This document shows positions 32,579 through 41,067 of a DNA stretch of 43,992 bases, piece by piece; the stretch's first letter is position 1; each line of letters starts with the position of its first letter. The stretch is taken from assembly GCA_964514655.1 (NCBI GenBank), contig CAZEQY010000018.1, forward strand, positions 1 through 43,992. Direction: 5' to 3'. This stretch comes from SZAS-7 sp964514655 (GTDB lineage: Bacteria > Chlamydiota > Chlamydiia > Chlamydiales > FEN-1388). The translations under genes were made by a program, and so were the position numbers. The notes beneath the pieces are model-generated. The model worked only from the letters and a program-made list of their open reading frames with translations, was not told the DNA's origin and ran no database searches.

Positions 32579-34822
32579 ATGAAAAGAACATCATTTTTCC
32601 AGGTTATGGTATTTTTAGGAATATACACATCTAATCAGGTAGAGATAATGGCAAATCAAAGTCAAGTAAATAGCCCCTCACATACGCAGGAGCCAGCATT
32701 GAACGCACTTCAGAAAGAGGCGGACCAGCTTGCGCCACTGCTACAAAAGATTGCTTCTTGCACCTCAATACAAGAAAAACTAGCTGTCGTATCTGATTGC
32801 GAAAGTGTTAAATCATTCTTTCAATCGAATCAGCCTTTAGCATCGGCTATAAAAAATTTATCACCTCAAGAGCAGTATATTTTGCACGCAGTAGTTGCCC
32901 TTAATCAGGGCCCTGTAGTCTTTTCTGGGTGGCATGAGTCTCAAGATTTAAGCCTGCTTTTAAGCAGACTATTAGAGACTGAGCGCTTTTATGACTATAT
33001 GGGAGGGCTTGTAGGCTATCACGTAAAAACCCTGCAGCTCATGGCAGATCAGTGTGCAAATAGAGTTGAGCTTGATGATTCACGCCTACATGTGCCGCCA
33101 ATGACAGATATCAGAAAAAGCTCTTTAGAGCGCTCTCAAATGGTAAAAGAGGGCCTTTTTTCTCTTGATGAAATGGTAGAGCTTTATGTTGTCGGAGGTG
33201 CTGGAGACCGCCTAAGGCTTGTTGATGAAAAGACAAATATGCCACTTCCTGTCGCAAAGCTAGCTTTTGGTGGCTGCACGCTTTTAGAGCACCTTGTGCG
33301 TGATCTTGAAGCTCGCGAATACCTTGCCTATAGGTTGACAGGCAAGCAAAGTGTAACTCCAATAGTGCTCATGACCTCGCATGAAAAGAAAAATGATGAA
33401 CAGATATCTCAAATAATGGAAGAAAAAGGCTACTGGGGCCGCCCAAAAGAAAGTATTATTCGCCTTGTGCAGCCTATGACTCCCGTCATTGCTGTAGATG
33501 GCAAATGGGCAGTGAGTAACCCTTGCGAGCTTGTTATGAAGCCAGGTGGTCATGGTGTTGTATGGAAGCTTGCTGATGAATATGACATCTTTAGCATGCT
33601 TGAAAAGCAAAATAGAACCTACTTTATTGTGCGTCAGATAAATAACCCCCTTGCAGGGCTTGATACCAACTTACTTGCTCTTGCAGGTTATGGACATGCG
33701 AACAACAAGGCCTTTGGCTTTGAGTCAGTACCGCGTCTTCCAGGAATGTCTGAAGGTATGAATGTGCTTAAACAAAAGGGTAATGGCTATGCAATAAGCA
33801 ATATAGAGTATACCGAATTTTCAAAGGCAAAGGCATGTGATCCGGAATTTGCTAAAATTGCAGATTCTCCGGACTTTCCGGCAAATACCAATATCCTTTT
33901 TGCAAATATCAAAGAGGTGCAAAAGGCATCTGTCAGACTGCCCATACCTGGCTTTTTAGTAAATATGAAACACCCTGTAGAGACACTTCGCGATGGCAAA
34001 AGGGTGAGCCTCATTGCAGCAAGGCTAGAGTCTACCATGCAGAATATTGCAGATACTATGCAAGCAACTTTGAGCGATCTTTCCACGTTTGTGTTAGTAA
34101 ATGATCGGGCAAAGACTATGTCTGTCACCAAAAAGGCATTTGATGGAAAGTCTATCCAGGAAACGCCGGAAGGCTGTTTTTATGACCTTATGCAAGAAAA
34201 TATGCATATGCTAAAGACTACTTGCGGCTTTAGCGTGCCGGAAGCTAATAGCCCAGAAGACTATATAGCCCATGGCCCAAGTGCCATCTTTGTTTACCAT
34301 CCGGCTCTTGGTCCAGTATATTCGGTCATTGGCCAAAAGCTTGTTAAGGGCAGCCTTGCAAAAAATGCAGAGCTGCAGATTGAAGCATCTGAAGTTGCAA
34401 TAAAGAACCTTTCTGTAGATGGAAGCTTGCTTATCACTGCAGATGCCGTTACAGGCCATGTTGTTGCAAACCATCTTCAGTTTAGCGCTCAAGTTGGCCG
34501 CGTTGTGCTTGAGAATGTGAGGGTAAAAAATGCCGGCATCGATAGAACAAGAAAAAACAACTACTATAAGTCGCAAATTCACCGCAAAGAGGCTGTACAT
34601 ATACGCCTACTTGGCAATAGCGAGCTTATTGCAAAGAACGTAGAGCTTGCCGGCAATATGGACATTGTGGTGCAGCCTAACACGCGCACAATACTGTCAC
34701 AAGATGCATCGGGTGCCATCAAAGTGACGGTGCAAAACATCACAGAGTCACACCCAGACTCTCTTGAGTGGACATACACCTTAAATCAAGATAATGACCT
34801 AGTTCTTTCACGTCGCCCCTAA
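32579..34822 (+). CDS. Long UDP-sugar pyrophosphorylase resembling plastid UGP3
   Basis: The 747-residue protein has a nucleotidyltransferase core with VVGGAGDRL (204-212, the usual LxGGxGTRL-type loop), a conserved Lys block PVAKLAFGGCTLLEHLV, and KPGGHGVVWKL (321-331), which binds the sugar phosphate. Such enzymes make UDP-glucose from UTP and glucose 1-phosphate. Several blocks (RDLEAREYLAYRLTGKQ, TGKQSVTPIVLMTS, FGFESVPRLPG) match my memory of Arabidopsis chloroplast UGP3, the sulfolipid-pathway pyrophosphorylase, more than ordinary GalU. The C-terminal about 150 residues look like a beta-helix. GGGAG lies six bases before the ATG; MANQS at residue 25 is an alternative start. It is a lone gene diverging from SWIB. 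Confidence 0.8.
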   Translation: MKRTSFFQVMVFLGIYTSNQVEIMANQSQVNSPSHTQEPALNALQKEADQLAPLLQKIASCTSIQEKLAVVSDCESVKSFFQSNQPLASAIKNLSPQEQYILHAVVALNQGPVVFSGWHESQDLSLLLSRLLETERFYDYMGGLVGYHVKTLQLMADQCANRVELDDSRLHVPPMTDIRKSSLERSQMVKEGLFSLDEMVELYVVGGAGDRLRLVDEKTNMPLPVAKLAFGGCTLLEHLVRDLEAREYLAYRLTGKQSVTPIVLMTSHEKKNDEQISQIMEEKGYWGRPKESIIRLVQPMTPVIAVDGKWAVSNPCELVMKPGGHGVVWKLADEYDIFSMLEKQNRTYFIVRQINNPLAGLDTNLLALAGYGHANNKAFGFESVPRLPGMSEGMNVLKQKGNGYAISNIEYTEFSKAKACDPEFAKIADSPDFPANTNILFANIKEVQKASVRLPIPGFLVNMKHPVETLRDGKRVSLIAARLESTMQNIADTMQATLSDLSTFVLVNDRAKTMSVTKKAFDGKSIQETPEGCFYDLMQENMHMLKTTCGFSVPEANSPEDYIAHGPSAIFVYHPALGPVYSVIGQKLVKGSLAKNAELQIEASEVAIKNLSVDGSLLITADAVTGHVVANHLQFSAQVGRVVLENVRVKNAGIDRTRKNNYYKSQIHRKEAVHIRLLGNSELIAKNVELAGNMDIVVQPNTRTILSQDASGAIKVTVQNITESHPDSLEWTYTLNQDNDLVLSRRP

Positions 34823-34843
34823 GAACTAAAAGGGGCGTGCTCA

Positions 34844-35336
34844 GTCTTAGTCTTTCTCTGTATAAAGAGAAAGACTAAGACAAAGATCAAGATCAAGATT
34901 AAGAATGGCTTTCAGGCACTTCTTCTATAATTACTCATTTTTCGTCGAATACTTGTTGGGCTGGGTTATAAAAGCCTAGGGCATCGCCCTTATTATTACC
35001 CAGATTTTTCAAAAATTTGAAACACAGAGGCACAGAGAACACAGAGTGTTTCACAAAGCTGGAGTGCTTATCAAGGGCATCAGGCATTATTCTTAGGAAT
35101 AATGAGCTAAAAGCGTACACATATCTACTTTTGAAGTATTGCGAAGCACTCTGTGCTCTCTGTGTCTCCGTGTTTTAATTTTGTTTTTTAAATAAATGGG
35201 TAATGCCAAGGACATCGCCCTAGGTGAAGCCCTGCGTTATAGTGAGCGCTAGAAAGCGCGATTTTTCTAAGACGGATGCAAATGGTTATTTAAAGCCATT
35301 CTTAATCTTGATCTTGATCTTAATCTTTGTCTTAAT
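34844..35336. repeat. Giant composite palindrome of nested inverted repeats
   Basis: The 598-base gap between 34823 and 35420 has no gene but four layered structures. A perfect 16-bp hairpin is at 34844-34881. Period-6 arrays (AAGATC, AAGACT, AAGATT units) at 34873-34912 are repeated in inverse at 35292-35336, with one extra unit on the right. Inside these, 34972-35054 (TAGGGCATCG, ATTACCCA, then ACACAGAGGCACAGAGAAC units) is repeated in inverse at 35147-35223. A small dyad ATTATTC / GAATAAT is near the centre (35085-35102). Together the block can fold on itself over almost 500 bases. Confidence 0.85.
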
Positions 35337-35420
35337 CTTTTTTCAGCTAGAAGGGCTGAAAGTGTGTGTATGCGTATGTGTGAGGGCGACCTTGGGTTTG
35401 TCGCCCTATGTGTTGAATGC

Positions 35421-35783
35421 TTATGCTTTTACGGCACCAAAAGGCTTGGTGAGGACTACAGCGCTTAAGGTGATGGCGCCGAGTGCTGCTACTACGCCTA
35501 GGACGCGTACAAAGCGGCTTGCGCTCTTACTTGATGCTGCATAGACACCGATAGCGGCTGCAACTAATAGTCCAGCAACACCGTAGTCTGATTTTAGTGC
35601 ATTAACAAAGCCAGCCAAGCGTGCGGGCACGTAGCTGTTAAGTTTTGCTGCGATATCGGCAATTTTTGGAGTTATAAATCCAATTGCTCTACCACACTGA
35701 GCACCGGCTCTTTGGCCTAAAGAAACAGCACCTGCTACGCCTGTTTTAAGGATGTTAGTGATTGATGAACAACTAAATGACAT
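35421..35783 (-). CDS. Small unrecognised membrane protein
   Basis: The 120-residue protein has two hydrophobic segments near the C-terminus (about 70-82, GLLVAAAIGVYAA, and 90-110, VRVLGVVAALGAITLSAVVL) and a Gly/Ala-rich amphipathic first half. No signal peptide cleavage site or known domain is evident. Its small size and paired membrane helices are compatible with an inclusion-membrane or inner-membrane protein, but that is not shown. The ATG is preceded by AGAGG. It lies 70 bases downstream of the kinase-like gene on the same strand. Confidence 0.65.
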   Translation of the reverse strand: MSFSCSSITNILKTGVAGAVSLGQRAGAQCGRAIGFITPKIADIAAKLNSYVPARLAGFVNALKSDYGVAGLLVAAAIGVYAASSKSASRFVRVLGVVAALGAITLSAVVLTKPFGAVKA

Positions 35784-35854
35784 AGAAATACCTCTGATTT
35801 ACTGTTACTGTTAAAGGTCATATGATTTTGTATAATCTAAAGCCTACAAATAAA

Positions 35855-37462
35855 TCAAGACCTTGTTGGCTCTACGATAGCACATTTCGATTTAAGATTC
35901 CGTAAAGCTCTCATAAATTCTGGTAGTTGCATGCGTTTAAAGGGATTTGGCTCAAGTAGTCGTGCTGTAATTGCAAAAAGTTCTTTCTCCAAAGTTTTTG
36001 GAGGGGTCTTGCTAATTTCATCAATATAGGCAGCTTCTTCTTTTTGTAGGCGTATTGCCTCTTTTCGCTTTTCTTTGGCCTTAGACTTGCCTTTAAGTGC
36101 GCGATAGGCAAGAGAGCCCCATGGTGTTGCTTGCTGTAGGTATACTTCGTAGATCATCTCGCCAAGAGCATAGGCATCTTCAGCTTTTGCTAAAAAGAGC
36201 GGATCTCCCTTTAAAGATGGCTTTTCAAGTACGTCTGGTGATGTATAGCGCAGGGTGCCATATCCGCGTTTTCGCTTTCTAAGCTGTGACTCGGCAGTTG
36301 GTACATAGGTGTGGCCATAGTCAATTAGCTTGCCGTGCACTTTGCCGTTAGAGTCTTTCATGTAGAGTACGTTTTTGGCTTTTACATCGCGGTGTGCAAG
36401 GCCATCTTCGTGCATCTTTAAGAGTGTTTTGCCGGCATCGTAGAGCACGCTGACAAGATCTTCTAGCGATATTGTTTTTCTTCGCTCTTCTGGCGTAAAT
36501 TCAGTAAAGATATAAAGGTCATGATCATACACTTCTTGCAAAAAGATCGTCTTTGTTTCGTAGGGGCGATTTTTTGCTGAGTATCGAAGCCAGCTTATGA
36601 TCTTTCCATAGCGACGCTCATACTCAATTTCTGACTCCGGTACATACTCATCGGCCTTATTGCGTACGTGAGCTACGCGCCTTGCAGCGGTTGCTGTTTC
36701 GCCTTTTATGGCAATTTCAACGGCATCAGATACGCGCTTAAAGGCTCCTTCAGCATAGAGCTCGCCGTGGCTTTTGCTCAGAATTGTAAAGCTGCGGTTA
36801 ACAGGATCTATAACGCATGATCGGCATATTCCCTGCTCGAGGCCGCGTAGATAGACAGGGTGCAGGGTTTGGCTGAGAGTTTCTAAGACAGTGTCTGCAA
36901 CAATGCAGATTTGGAGCATGTCTATAGGCATAAGTTTATGCCTTCCAAATTCTATTTTGGAGATAGCGTCTATTTCGTTTGCAATTCGTGCTATTTGCGT
37001 GTTGTTAGTGCTTTTAGCTACTTCTTGAAGTGTCTTTATGACTTTTTCTTTAGGCATCGCTTTGATGTTGCACTTTTCAGCAAGATCTTGAGATAGAATG
37101 GTGGGACTATTTTGCTTTACAGCCTGCTCTACAGCGTACTTACAGTAGAGTTTTTTAAATTGCTCAAGTTCTTTTGTTGTTGATTTATCAGCAGCTAGCT
37201 CGCGATAGAGGTCTTCAGCTTTATTGCCTTTTATTATTTCCTGAAAGGCAGTTTCAGCTTTTTGCGCTTCTTTAGACAAAAATGCTTTTTTTGCTTCGTA
37301 TAGTGTTACAGCCTTTTGGATAGTGAGCCTAGAAAACTGCGCTTCTAAATTCTGAATCTGCTTTAAGACACCTTTATGAGATGCTTTTGTTTTCTTATGC
37401 GTTTTTGATGACAGATGAGCTAATGCGTGATGTCCACTTGCTACTTTGCCGACGATAGGCAT
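35855..37462 (-). CDS. Ser/Thr protein kinase-like protein with helical N-terminus, candidate effector
   Basis: The last 300 residues form a protein kinase domain: catalytic loop HRDVKAKN (357-364, Asp359 and Asn364), DYG (381-383) replacing DFG, the activation segment ending GTLRYTSPDVLE, and the conserved Asp/Arg blocks that follow (EDAYALGEMIYE, NPFKRM). The glycine loop is reduced (YAEGAFKRV), and the ATP-binding Lys is hard to place. The first about 200 residues are charged helices with no known domain. Bacterial eukaryotic-like kinases of this build are often host-directed effectors; it could also act inside the bacterium. There is no membrane segment, unlike chlamydial PknD. Confidence 0.8.
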   Translation of the reverse strand: MPIVGKVASGHHALAHLSSKTHKKTKASHKGVLKQIQNLEAQFSRLTIQKAVTLYEAKKAFLSKEAQKAETAFQEIIKGNKAEDLYRELAADKSTTKELEQFKKLYCKYAVEQAVKQNSPTILSQDLAEKCNIKAMPKEKVIKTLQEVAKSTNNTQIARIANEIDAISKIEFGRHKLMPIDMLQICIVADTVLETLSQTLHPVYLRGLEQGICRSCVIDPVNRSFTILSKSHGELYAEGAFKRVSDAVEIAIKGETATAARRVAHVRNKADEYVPESEIEYERRYGKIISWLRYSAKNRPYETKTIFLQEVYDHDLYIFTEFTPEERRKTISLEDLVSVLYDAGKTLLKMHEDGLAHRDVKAKNVLYMKDSNGKVHGKLIDYGHTYVPTAESQLRKRKRGYGTLRYTSPDVLEKPSLKGDPLFLAKAEDAYALGEMIYEVYLQQATPWGSLAYRALKGKSKAKEKRKEAIRLQKEEAAYIDEISKTPPKTLEKELFAITARLLEPNPFKRMQLPEFMRALRNLKSKCAIVEPTRS

Positions 37463-37580
37463 ATCAACTCCATGATTCGTTTTTTTTGCTCTTTTAATAA
37501 AAACGCATTTTCTTTCGAAGAAAAAAAGTAACTTACTAGCAACAAAAGGTGGGCAGATGGTGAGAAAAGGGCTGTTTTGG

Positions 37581-37586
37581 TATACT
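37581..37586 (+). promoter_or_regulatory. Possible -10 element of the prfB promoter
   Basis: TATACT lies 27 bases before the prfB ATG. A weak -35 (TGGTGA, 37558-37563) is 17 bases upstream. Confidence 0.35.
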
Positions 37587-37612
37587 GGTTCTAAACTACC
37601 TTGGAGTTATGT

Positions 37613-38708
37613 ATGGCAGAAATTGAAGATCGTCTCAAAGAGCAAGAAGAAAGGCTAGCTTCAATGTGGAGGTATCTTTGACCTCGGTCTAAAAGAGACC
37701 CAAATCGAAGAACTTGAAGTTGAGATGACCCTTCCCGGTTTTTGGGAAGATTCAGATCGTGCCAATCAAACTATAAAGAAAGCAAACCTCCTAAAATCAT
37801 GGCTTGATCCCTATAGGGATTTGACAAGACGCTGCTCGGATGTTAAGGCCCTTATAAAAGAGGCTCTAGAAGCTCAGGACGAGGCGTTTTTAAAAGAGCT
37901 TAACGATGAGCTTTTGGCTGTCGATAAGGAGCTTGGCGGCCTAGAGATGCGCAAGATGCTTTCTGGCCCAATGGATCCCAATGACTGCTTTTTATCGGTA
38001 AACTCTGGCGCTGGCGGCACAGAAGCTTGCGACTGGGCTCAAATGCTTCTTCGCATGTATGAGCGCTGGGCAGCAAAGCATGGCATGAGTATAGAGGTTG
38101 TAGATGTGCTAGAAGGTGATGTTGCGGGGATTAAGAGCGCCACGCTCAAGATTTCTGGACAGTTTGCCTATGGCTATTTAAAGGCTGAAGCTGGTGTACA
38201 CCGCCTTGTGAGGATATCTCCCTTTGATTCAAACGCAAGACGCCACACAAGCTTTGCTGCAGTTGATATAACCCCTGAAGTTTCTGATGACATTGAAGTA
38301 GAGGTGCGCCAAGAAGATTTGCGGGTAGATACCTACCGGGCCTCGGGCGCAGGCGGCCAGCACGTCAATAAAACTGACTCTGCAGTGCGCATGACGCACA
38401 TACCTACGGGTATAGTGGTATCATCGCAAAGCCAAAGGAGCCAGATCCAGAACAGGGAAAGCTGCCTAAAAATGCTAAAATCCAAGCTTTATGAAAAAGA
38501 AATGCTTGAAAGACAAAAGAAAATAGACGAAATGTCAGGAGAGAAGAAAAAAATTGAATGGGGTAGCCAAATCCGGAGCTACGTATTTCAGCCATATACG
38601 CTTGTTAAAGATGTGCGTACTAGGGCAGAGACGGGTAATGTACAGGCCGTGATGGATGGCGATATAGACCTATTTATACAGGCTTATTTAAAAGAATATA
38701 GTGGTTAA
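37613..38708 (+). CDS. prfB: Peptide chain release factor 2, made by programmed +1 frameshift
   Basis: RF2 recognises UAA and UGA and releases the finished protein. The ATG at 37613 opens 22 codons (MAEIEDRLKE...) ending at CTT TGA (37676-37681). This is the classical RF2 slip site, CTTTGAC, preceded by a GGAGG anti-anticodon-like sequence six bases upstream; reading then continues in the +1 frame as GAC CTC GGT. The joined protein is about 364 residues, with the stop-reading SPF tripeptide (38217-38225) and the catalytic GGQ (38352-38360). The frameshift lets RF2 control its own level, because plentiful RF2 terminates at the UGA. The GNAT gene begins five bases after the stop. Confidence 0.96.
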
Positions 38709-38713
38709 TATAT

Positions 38714-39247
38714 ATGACAGATACTCTTCAGTTTACAACACCAGATGATGAAAAAGTAATGCCAGGCCTTACGGTGCGCTACACAGTGCCCCAAGATGCA
38801 GACCATCTCAAGGCATGGCTCTTAGATCCAGAAGTAAGTACTTGGTTTCCAATGGCTAACGAATTTGAAGTTGAAGACGCAGTACGCCGCTGGATCTCTT
38901 TTAGCCGCGTAAAATCTTCTCTTACAGCAGAACTTAACGGCAAGCCGGTAGGCCTTGTGACGCTCTATGTACAGGCCTATAAAAAGCTTATGCACCAGTC
39001 AGAATTTGGTATTATCGTGGCAAGCGGTATGCGCAACAAGGGCATAGGCTCTTTCCTTATGCGCAGCATGATGCGCCTTGCCAAGGAGCAATTTCGCCTA
39101 GAGCTTGTGCACCTCCAGGTCTACGCCGAAAACCCGGCTATTCGCCTCTATAAGCGCTTTGGCTTTAGAGAATTTGGCCGCCAGACCCACTGGATCAAGG
39201 AAGAAGACCGCTACGTGGGCCGCATCTTCATGGAACGCTTTTTGTAA
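38714..39247 (+). CDS. GNAT-family N-acetyltransferase
   Basis: The 177-residue protein has the GNAT core: VGLVTLYVQ, the acetyl-CoA loop MRNKGIGSFLMRSMMRLA (R/Q-x-x-G-x-G/A), LHLQVYAENPAIRLYKRFGF and the last strand. It resembles RimI/YhhY-like acetyltransferases. The substrate, a protein N-terminus or small amine, is unknown. The gene is five bases downstream of prfB, the same pairing as C. trachomatis CT458-CT459 as I recall it. Confidence 0.88.
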   Translation: MTDTLQFTTPDDEKVMPGLTVRYTVPQDADHLKAWLLDPEVSTWFPMANEFEVEDAVRRWISFSRVKSSLTAELNGKPVGLVTLYVQAYKKLMHQSEFGIIVASGMRNKGIGSFLMRSMMRLAKEQFRLELVHLQVYAENPAIRLYKRFGFREFGRQTHWIKEEDRYVGRIFMERFL

Positions 39248-39253
39248 AAACAA

Positions 39254-39357
39254 AACAGGATATGCAGGATCTGGCAGGATAAGCAGGATACTGAATAACA
39301 GTAATTTGAATTTTATCCTGCTTATCATGTCGCCTTGGCGATCCTGCATATCTTGTT
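39254..39357. repeat. Inverted repeat with CAGGAT units after the GNAT gene
   Basis: The left arm (39254-39290) contains AACAGGATATGCAGGATCTG and then GGCAGGATAAGCAGGATA, i.e. CAGGAT every 9-10 bases. The right arm (39314-39357) is its inverse with an insertion (GCCAAGGCGACA). Similar CAGGAT-rich repeats are found between genes in many unrelated bacterial genomes, as I recall. The surrounding gap of 220 bases (39248-39467) holds no gene. Confidence 0.8.
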
Positions 39358-39467
39358 AATTTATTTTTTAGTTTATAGAGGCACGCATTATCATTTTTTG
39401 TTGGCTTGAAGGTTGTTGGCAGAACGTGATACTATAGCCCTTCCATATCTCTTGGGGGCAAAATTGC

Positions 39468-40160
39468 ATGAAGGCAAAAGTGCGTTACGAATATTCTCAA
39501 CGACTCAAAAATCTGGTCGGAAAAGACCTAAAAATACGCATCAATAACAATAGATCAACTATGCTGCATGTGCAGTACAAAGAACATAAAACGCATGTTT
39601 CTTTGCACAGCATGTTTGTTAAGGCGCCAGATAGCGTGCAAAAGGGCCTTGCAAGCTATATTCGCAAGGCAAGTGCGCGTTTAGCTCCGGCAATAAAGGC
39701 CTATATCGATGCCAATGCGCAAAATCTTGATCACACACCGCTTGTAAATCCTGATAAGATCGTTACTACAGGCAAGGTGTATGATCTACAAGCCCTTTAC
39801 AACAGCATTAATAAACGCTACTTTGGTGGCAAGCTTGATCTTGTGATTACGTGGTATGGCGAGCATAACAAAAAAGTGCGCGAAAAGTGCACCTTGGGCC
39901 AGTATCTAAGCGCTGTAAAGCTTGTGAAAATTCATCGGCTTTTGGATAGCATAAAAGTTCCGCTACACGTAATTGAGTATGTCATATATCATGAAATGGT
40001 GCATGCAGTCTGTCCTGCTTATGTAGATGAGAACGGAAGAAATTGCATCCATAGCAAGGAATACAAAGAGCTTGAAGAGTGCTTTGCAGAATATGCTGAA
40101 GCAAACCGCTGGCTCGAAACAAACTATAAGAACTTTTTTGTATCGAGGAAGAATAGGTAA
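39468..40160 (+). CDS. SprT-like zinc metalloprotease
   Basis: The C-terminal half has HEMVHA (His175, Glu176, His179), the zinc and catalytic site of SprT/WSS1-like proteases, followed by HSKEYKELEE with the third ligand, and preceded by LYNSINKRYFGGKLDLVITW, which is the SprT-family start. Relatives in eukaryotes cleave DNA-protein crosslinks; bacterial SprT-like proteins are poorly characterised. The 230-residue protein is cytosolic. The yebC ATG overlaps its stop by one base (TAATG), indicating co-expression. Confidence 0.88.
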   Translation: MKAKVRYEYSQRLKNLVGKDLKIRINNNRSTMLHVQYKEHKTHVSLHSMFVKAPDSVQKGLASYIRKASARLAPAIKAYIDANAQNLDHTPLVNPDKIVTTGKVYDLQALYNSINKRYFGGKLDLVITWYGEHNKKVREKCTLGQYLSAVKLVKIHRLLDSIKVPLHVIEYVIYHEMVHAVCPAYVDENGRNCIHSKEYKELEECFAEYAEANRWLETNYKNFFVSRKNR

Positions 40161-40906
40161 TGGCCGGTCACAGTAAATGGGCAAACATCAAGCACCGTAA
40201 AGGAAAAGCTGATGCTGCAAAAGGCAAAATCTTTAGCCGTATATCTAAAGAAGTTATCAACGCTGTAAAGCTTGGTGGCCCTGATCCAAAAAGCAATGTG
40301 CGCCTAAGACTTGCCCTGCAAAAGGCAAAAGCTGCAAACGTGCCAAATGACAATATTGAGCGCTGCATCAAAAAGGCAACAAGCGGCGATCAAGAAGCCT
40401 ACCACGAGATGCACTACGAGCTTTATGGCTATGGCGGAGTTGGCATCATCGCCGAAATCATGACCGACAACAAAAACCGCATAGCATCAGACATTCGCAT
40501 TGCCACTAACAAGTGCGGCGGCACTGTTGCCCACCCAGGATCTGTCTCCTTTAACTTTGACCAAAAGGGTATCATTCGCATCAACAAGCACCAAGCTATC
40601 GAAGATGAGCTCTTTATGGCCGTATCGGACGCCGGCGCCGAAGACTTTGTGGTAGAAGATGACGAATTTGTCGTGATCACAGACCCCACTGCCTTTGATA
40701 CGGTAAAAGATGCTATCCACCACCTCGGCGTAGAGCGCATGGAAGCAAACCTCGAGATGATCCCCAAAACATACATCGAGTGCAACGTAGATACGGCTAA
40801 GCTTAACATCGCCCTAATCGAGTGGCTCGAAGGTATCGACGACGTCGATGCCGTCTACCACAACATGAAAATTCCCGAAGAGCTCGCTAAGTCCGAAGAA
40901 GAATAA
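40160..40906 (+). CDS. yebC: YebC/PmpR-family protein
   Basis: YebC family proteins bind DNA as regulators in some bacteria and act on ribosomes stalled at proline stretches in others. The signature MAGHSKWANIKHRKGKAD at the start, NDNIERCIKKATSGDQ, YELYGYGGVGIIAEIMTDNKNR and CGGTVAHPGSVSFNF are all present; 248 residues is standard. It is the CT457 counterpart. It follows the SprT-like gene in an operon. Downstream the GC content drops and an unrelated accessory gene set begins. Confidence 0.96.
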   Translation: MAGHSKWANIKHRKGKADAAKGKIFSRISKEVINAVKLGGPDPKSNVRLRLALQKAKAANVPNDNIERCIKKATSGDQEAYHEMHYELYGYGGVGIIAEIMTDNKNRIASDIRIATNKCGGTVAHPGSVSFNFDQKGIIRINKHQAIEDELFMAVSDAGAEDFVVEDDEFVVITDPTAFDTVKDAIHHLGVERMEANLEMIPKTYIECNVDTAKLNIALIEWLEGIDDVDAVYHNMKIPEELAKSEEE

Positions 40907-40976
40907 ACTCTTACTCGAGCAAAATTCCACAAAAAATTAACGCTTAACCACTTACGCATTTCACTAAAATATTTTC

Positions 40977-41006
40977 TTGCCTCATAATTAAAAAAAGATG
41001 TATTAA
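40977..41006 (+). promoter_or_regulatory. Predicted promoter of the gene at 41068
   Basis: TTGCCT (40977-40982) and TATTAA (41001-41006) are 18 bases apart. A perfect AGGAGG ribosome-binding site is at 41057-41062, six bases before the ATG. The strong site suggests high expression. Confidence 0.5.
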
Positions 41007-41067
41007 TAGGATAAAGACGTACAAGAGGTAGGTACGCCTAGAGCTTAACAATAATTAGGAGGTTGTT

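Noticed and set aside
34873..35336. CRISPR-like array because of repeated short units
   Set aside because: Units are 6-8 bases with no unique spacers, arranged as inverted repeats; no cas genes are present.
35855..36111. Separate small gene within the kinase C-terminus (frame at 35911-36111)
   Set aside because: It lies in another frame of the kinase gene and has no independent start signal.
37679..37681. TGA in prfB as selenocysteine codon or pseudogene
   Set aside because: The CTTTGAC context with an upstream GGAGG is the standard RF2 frameshift site, and the downstream frame is complete.
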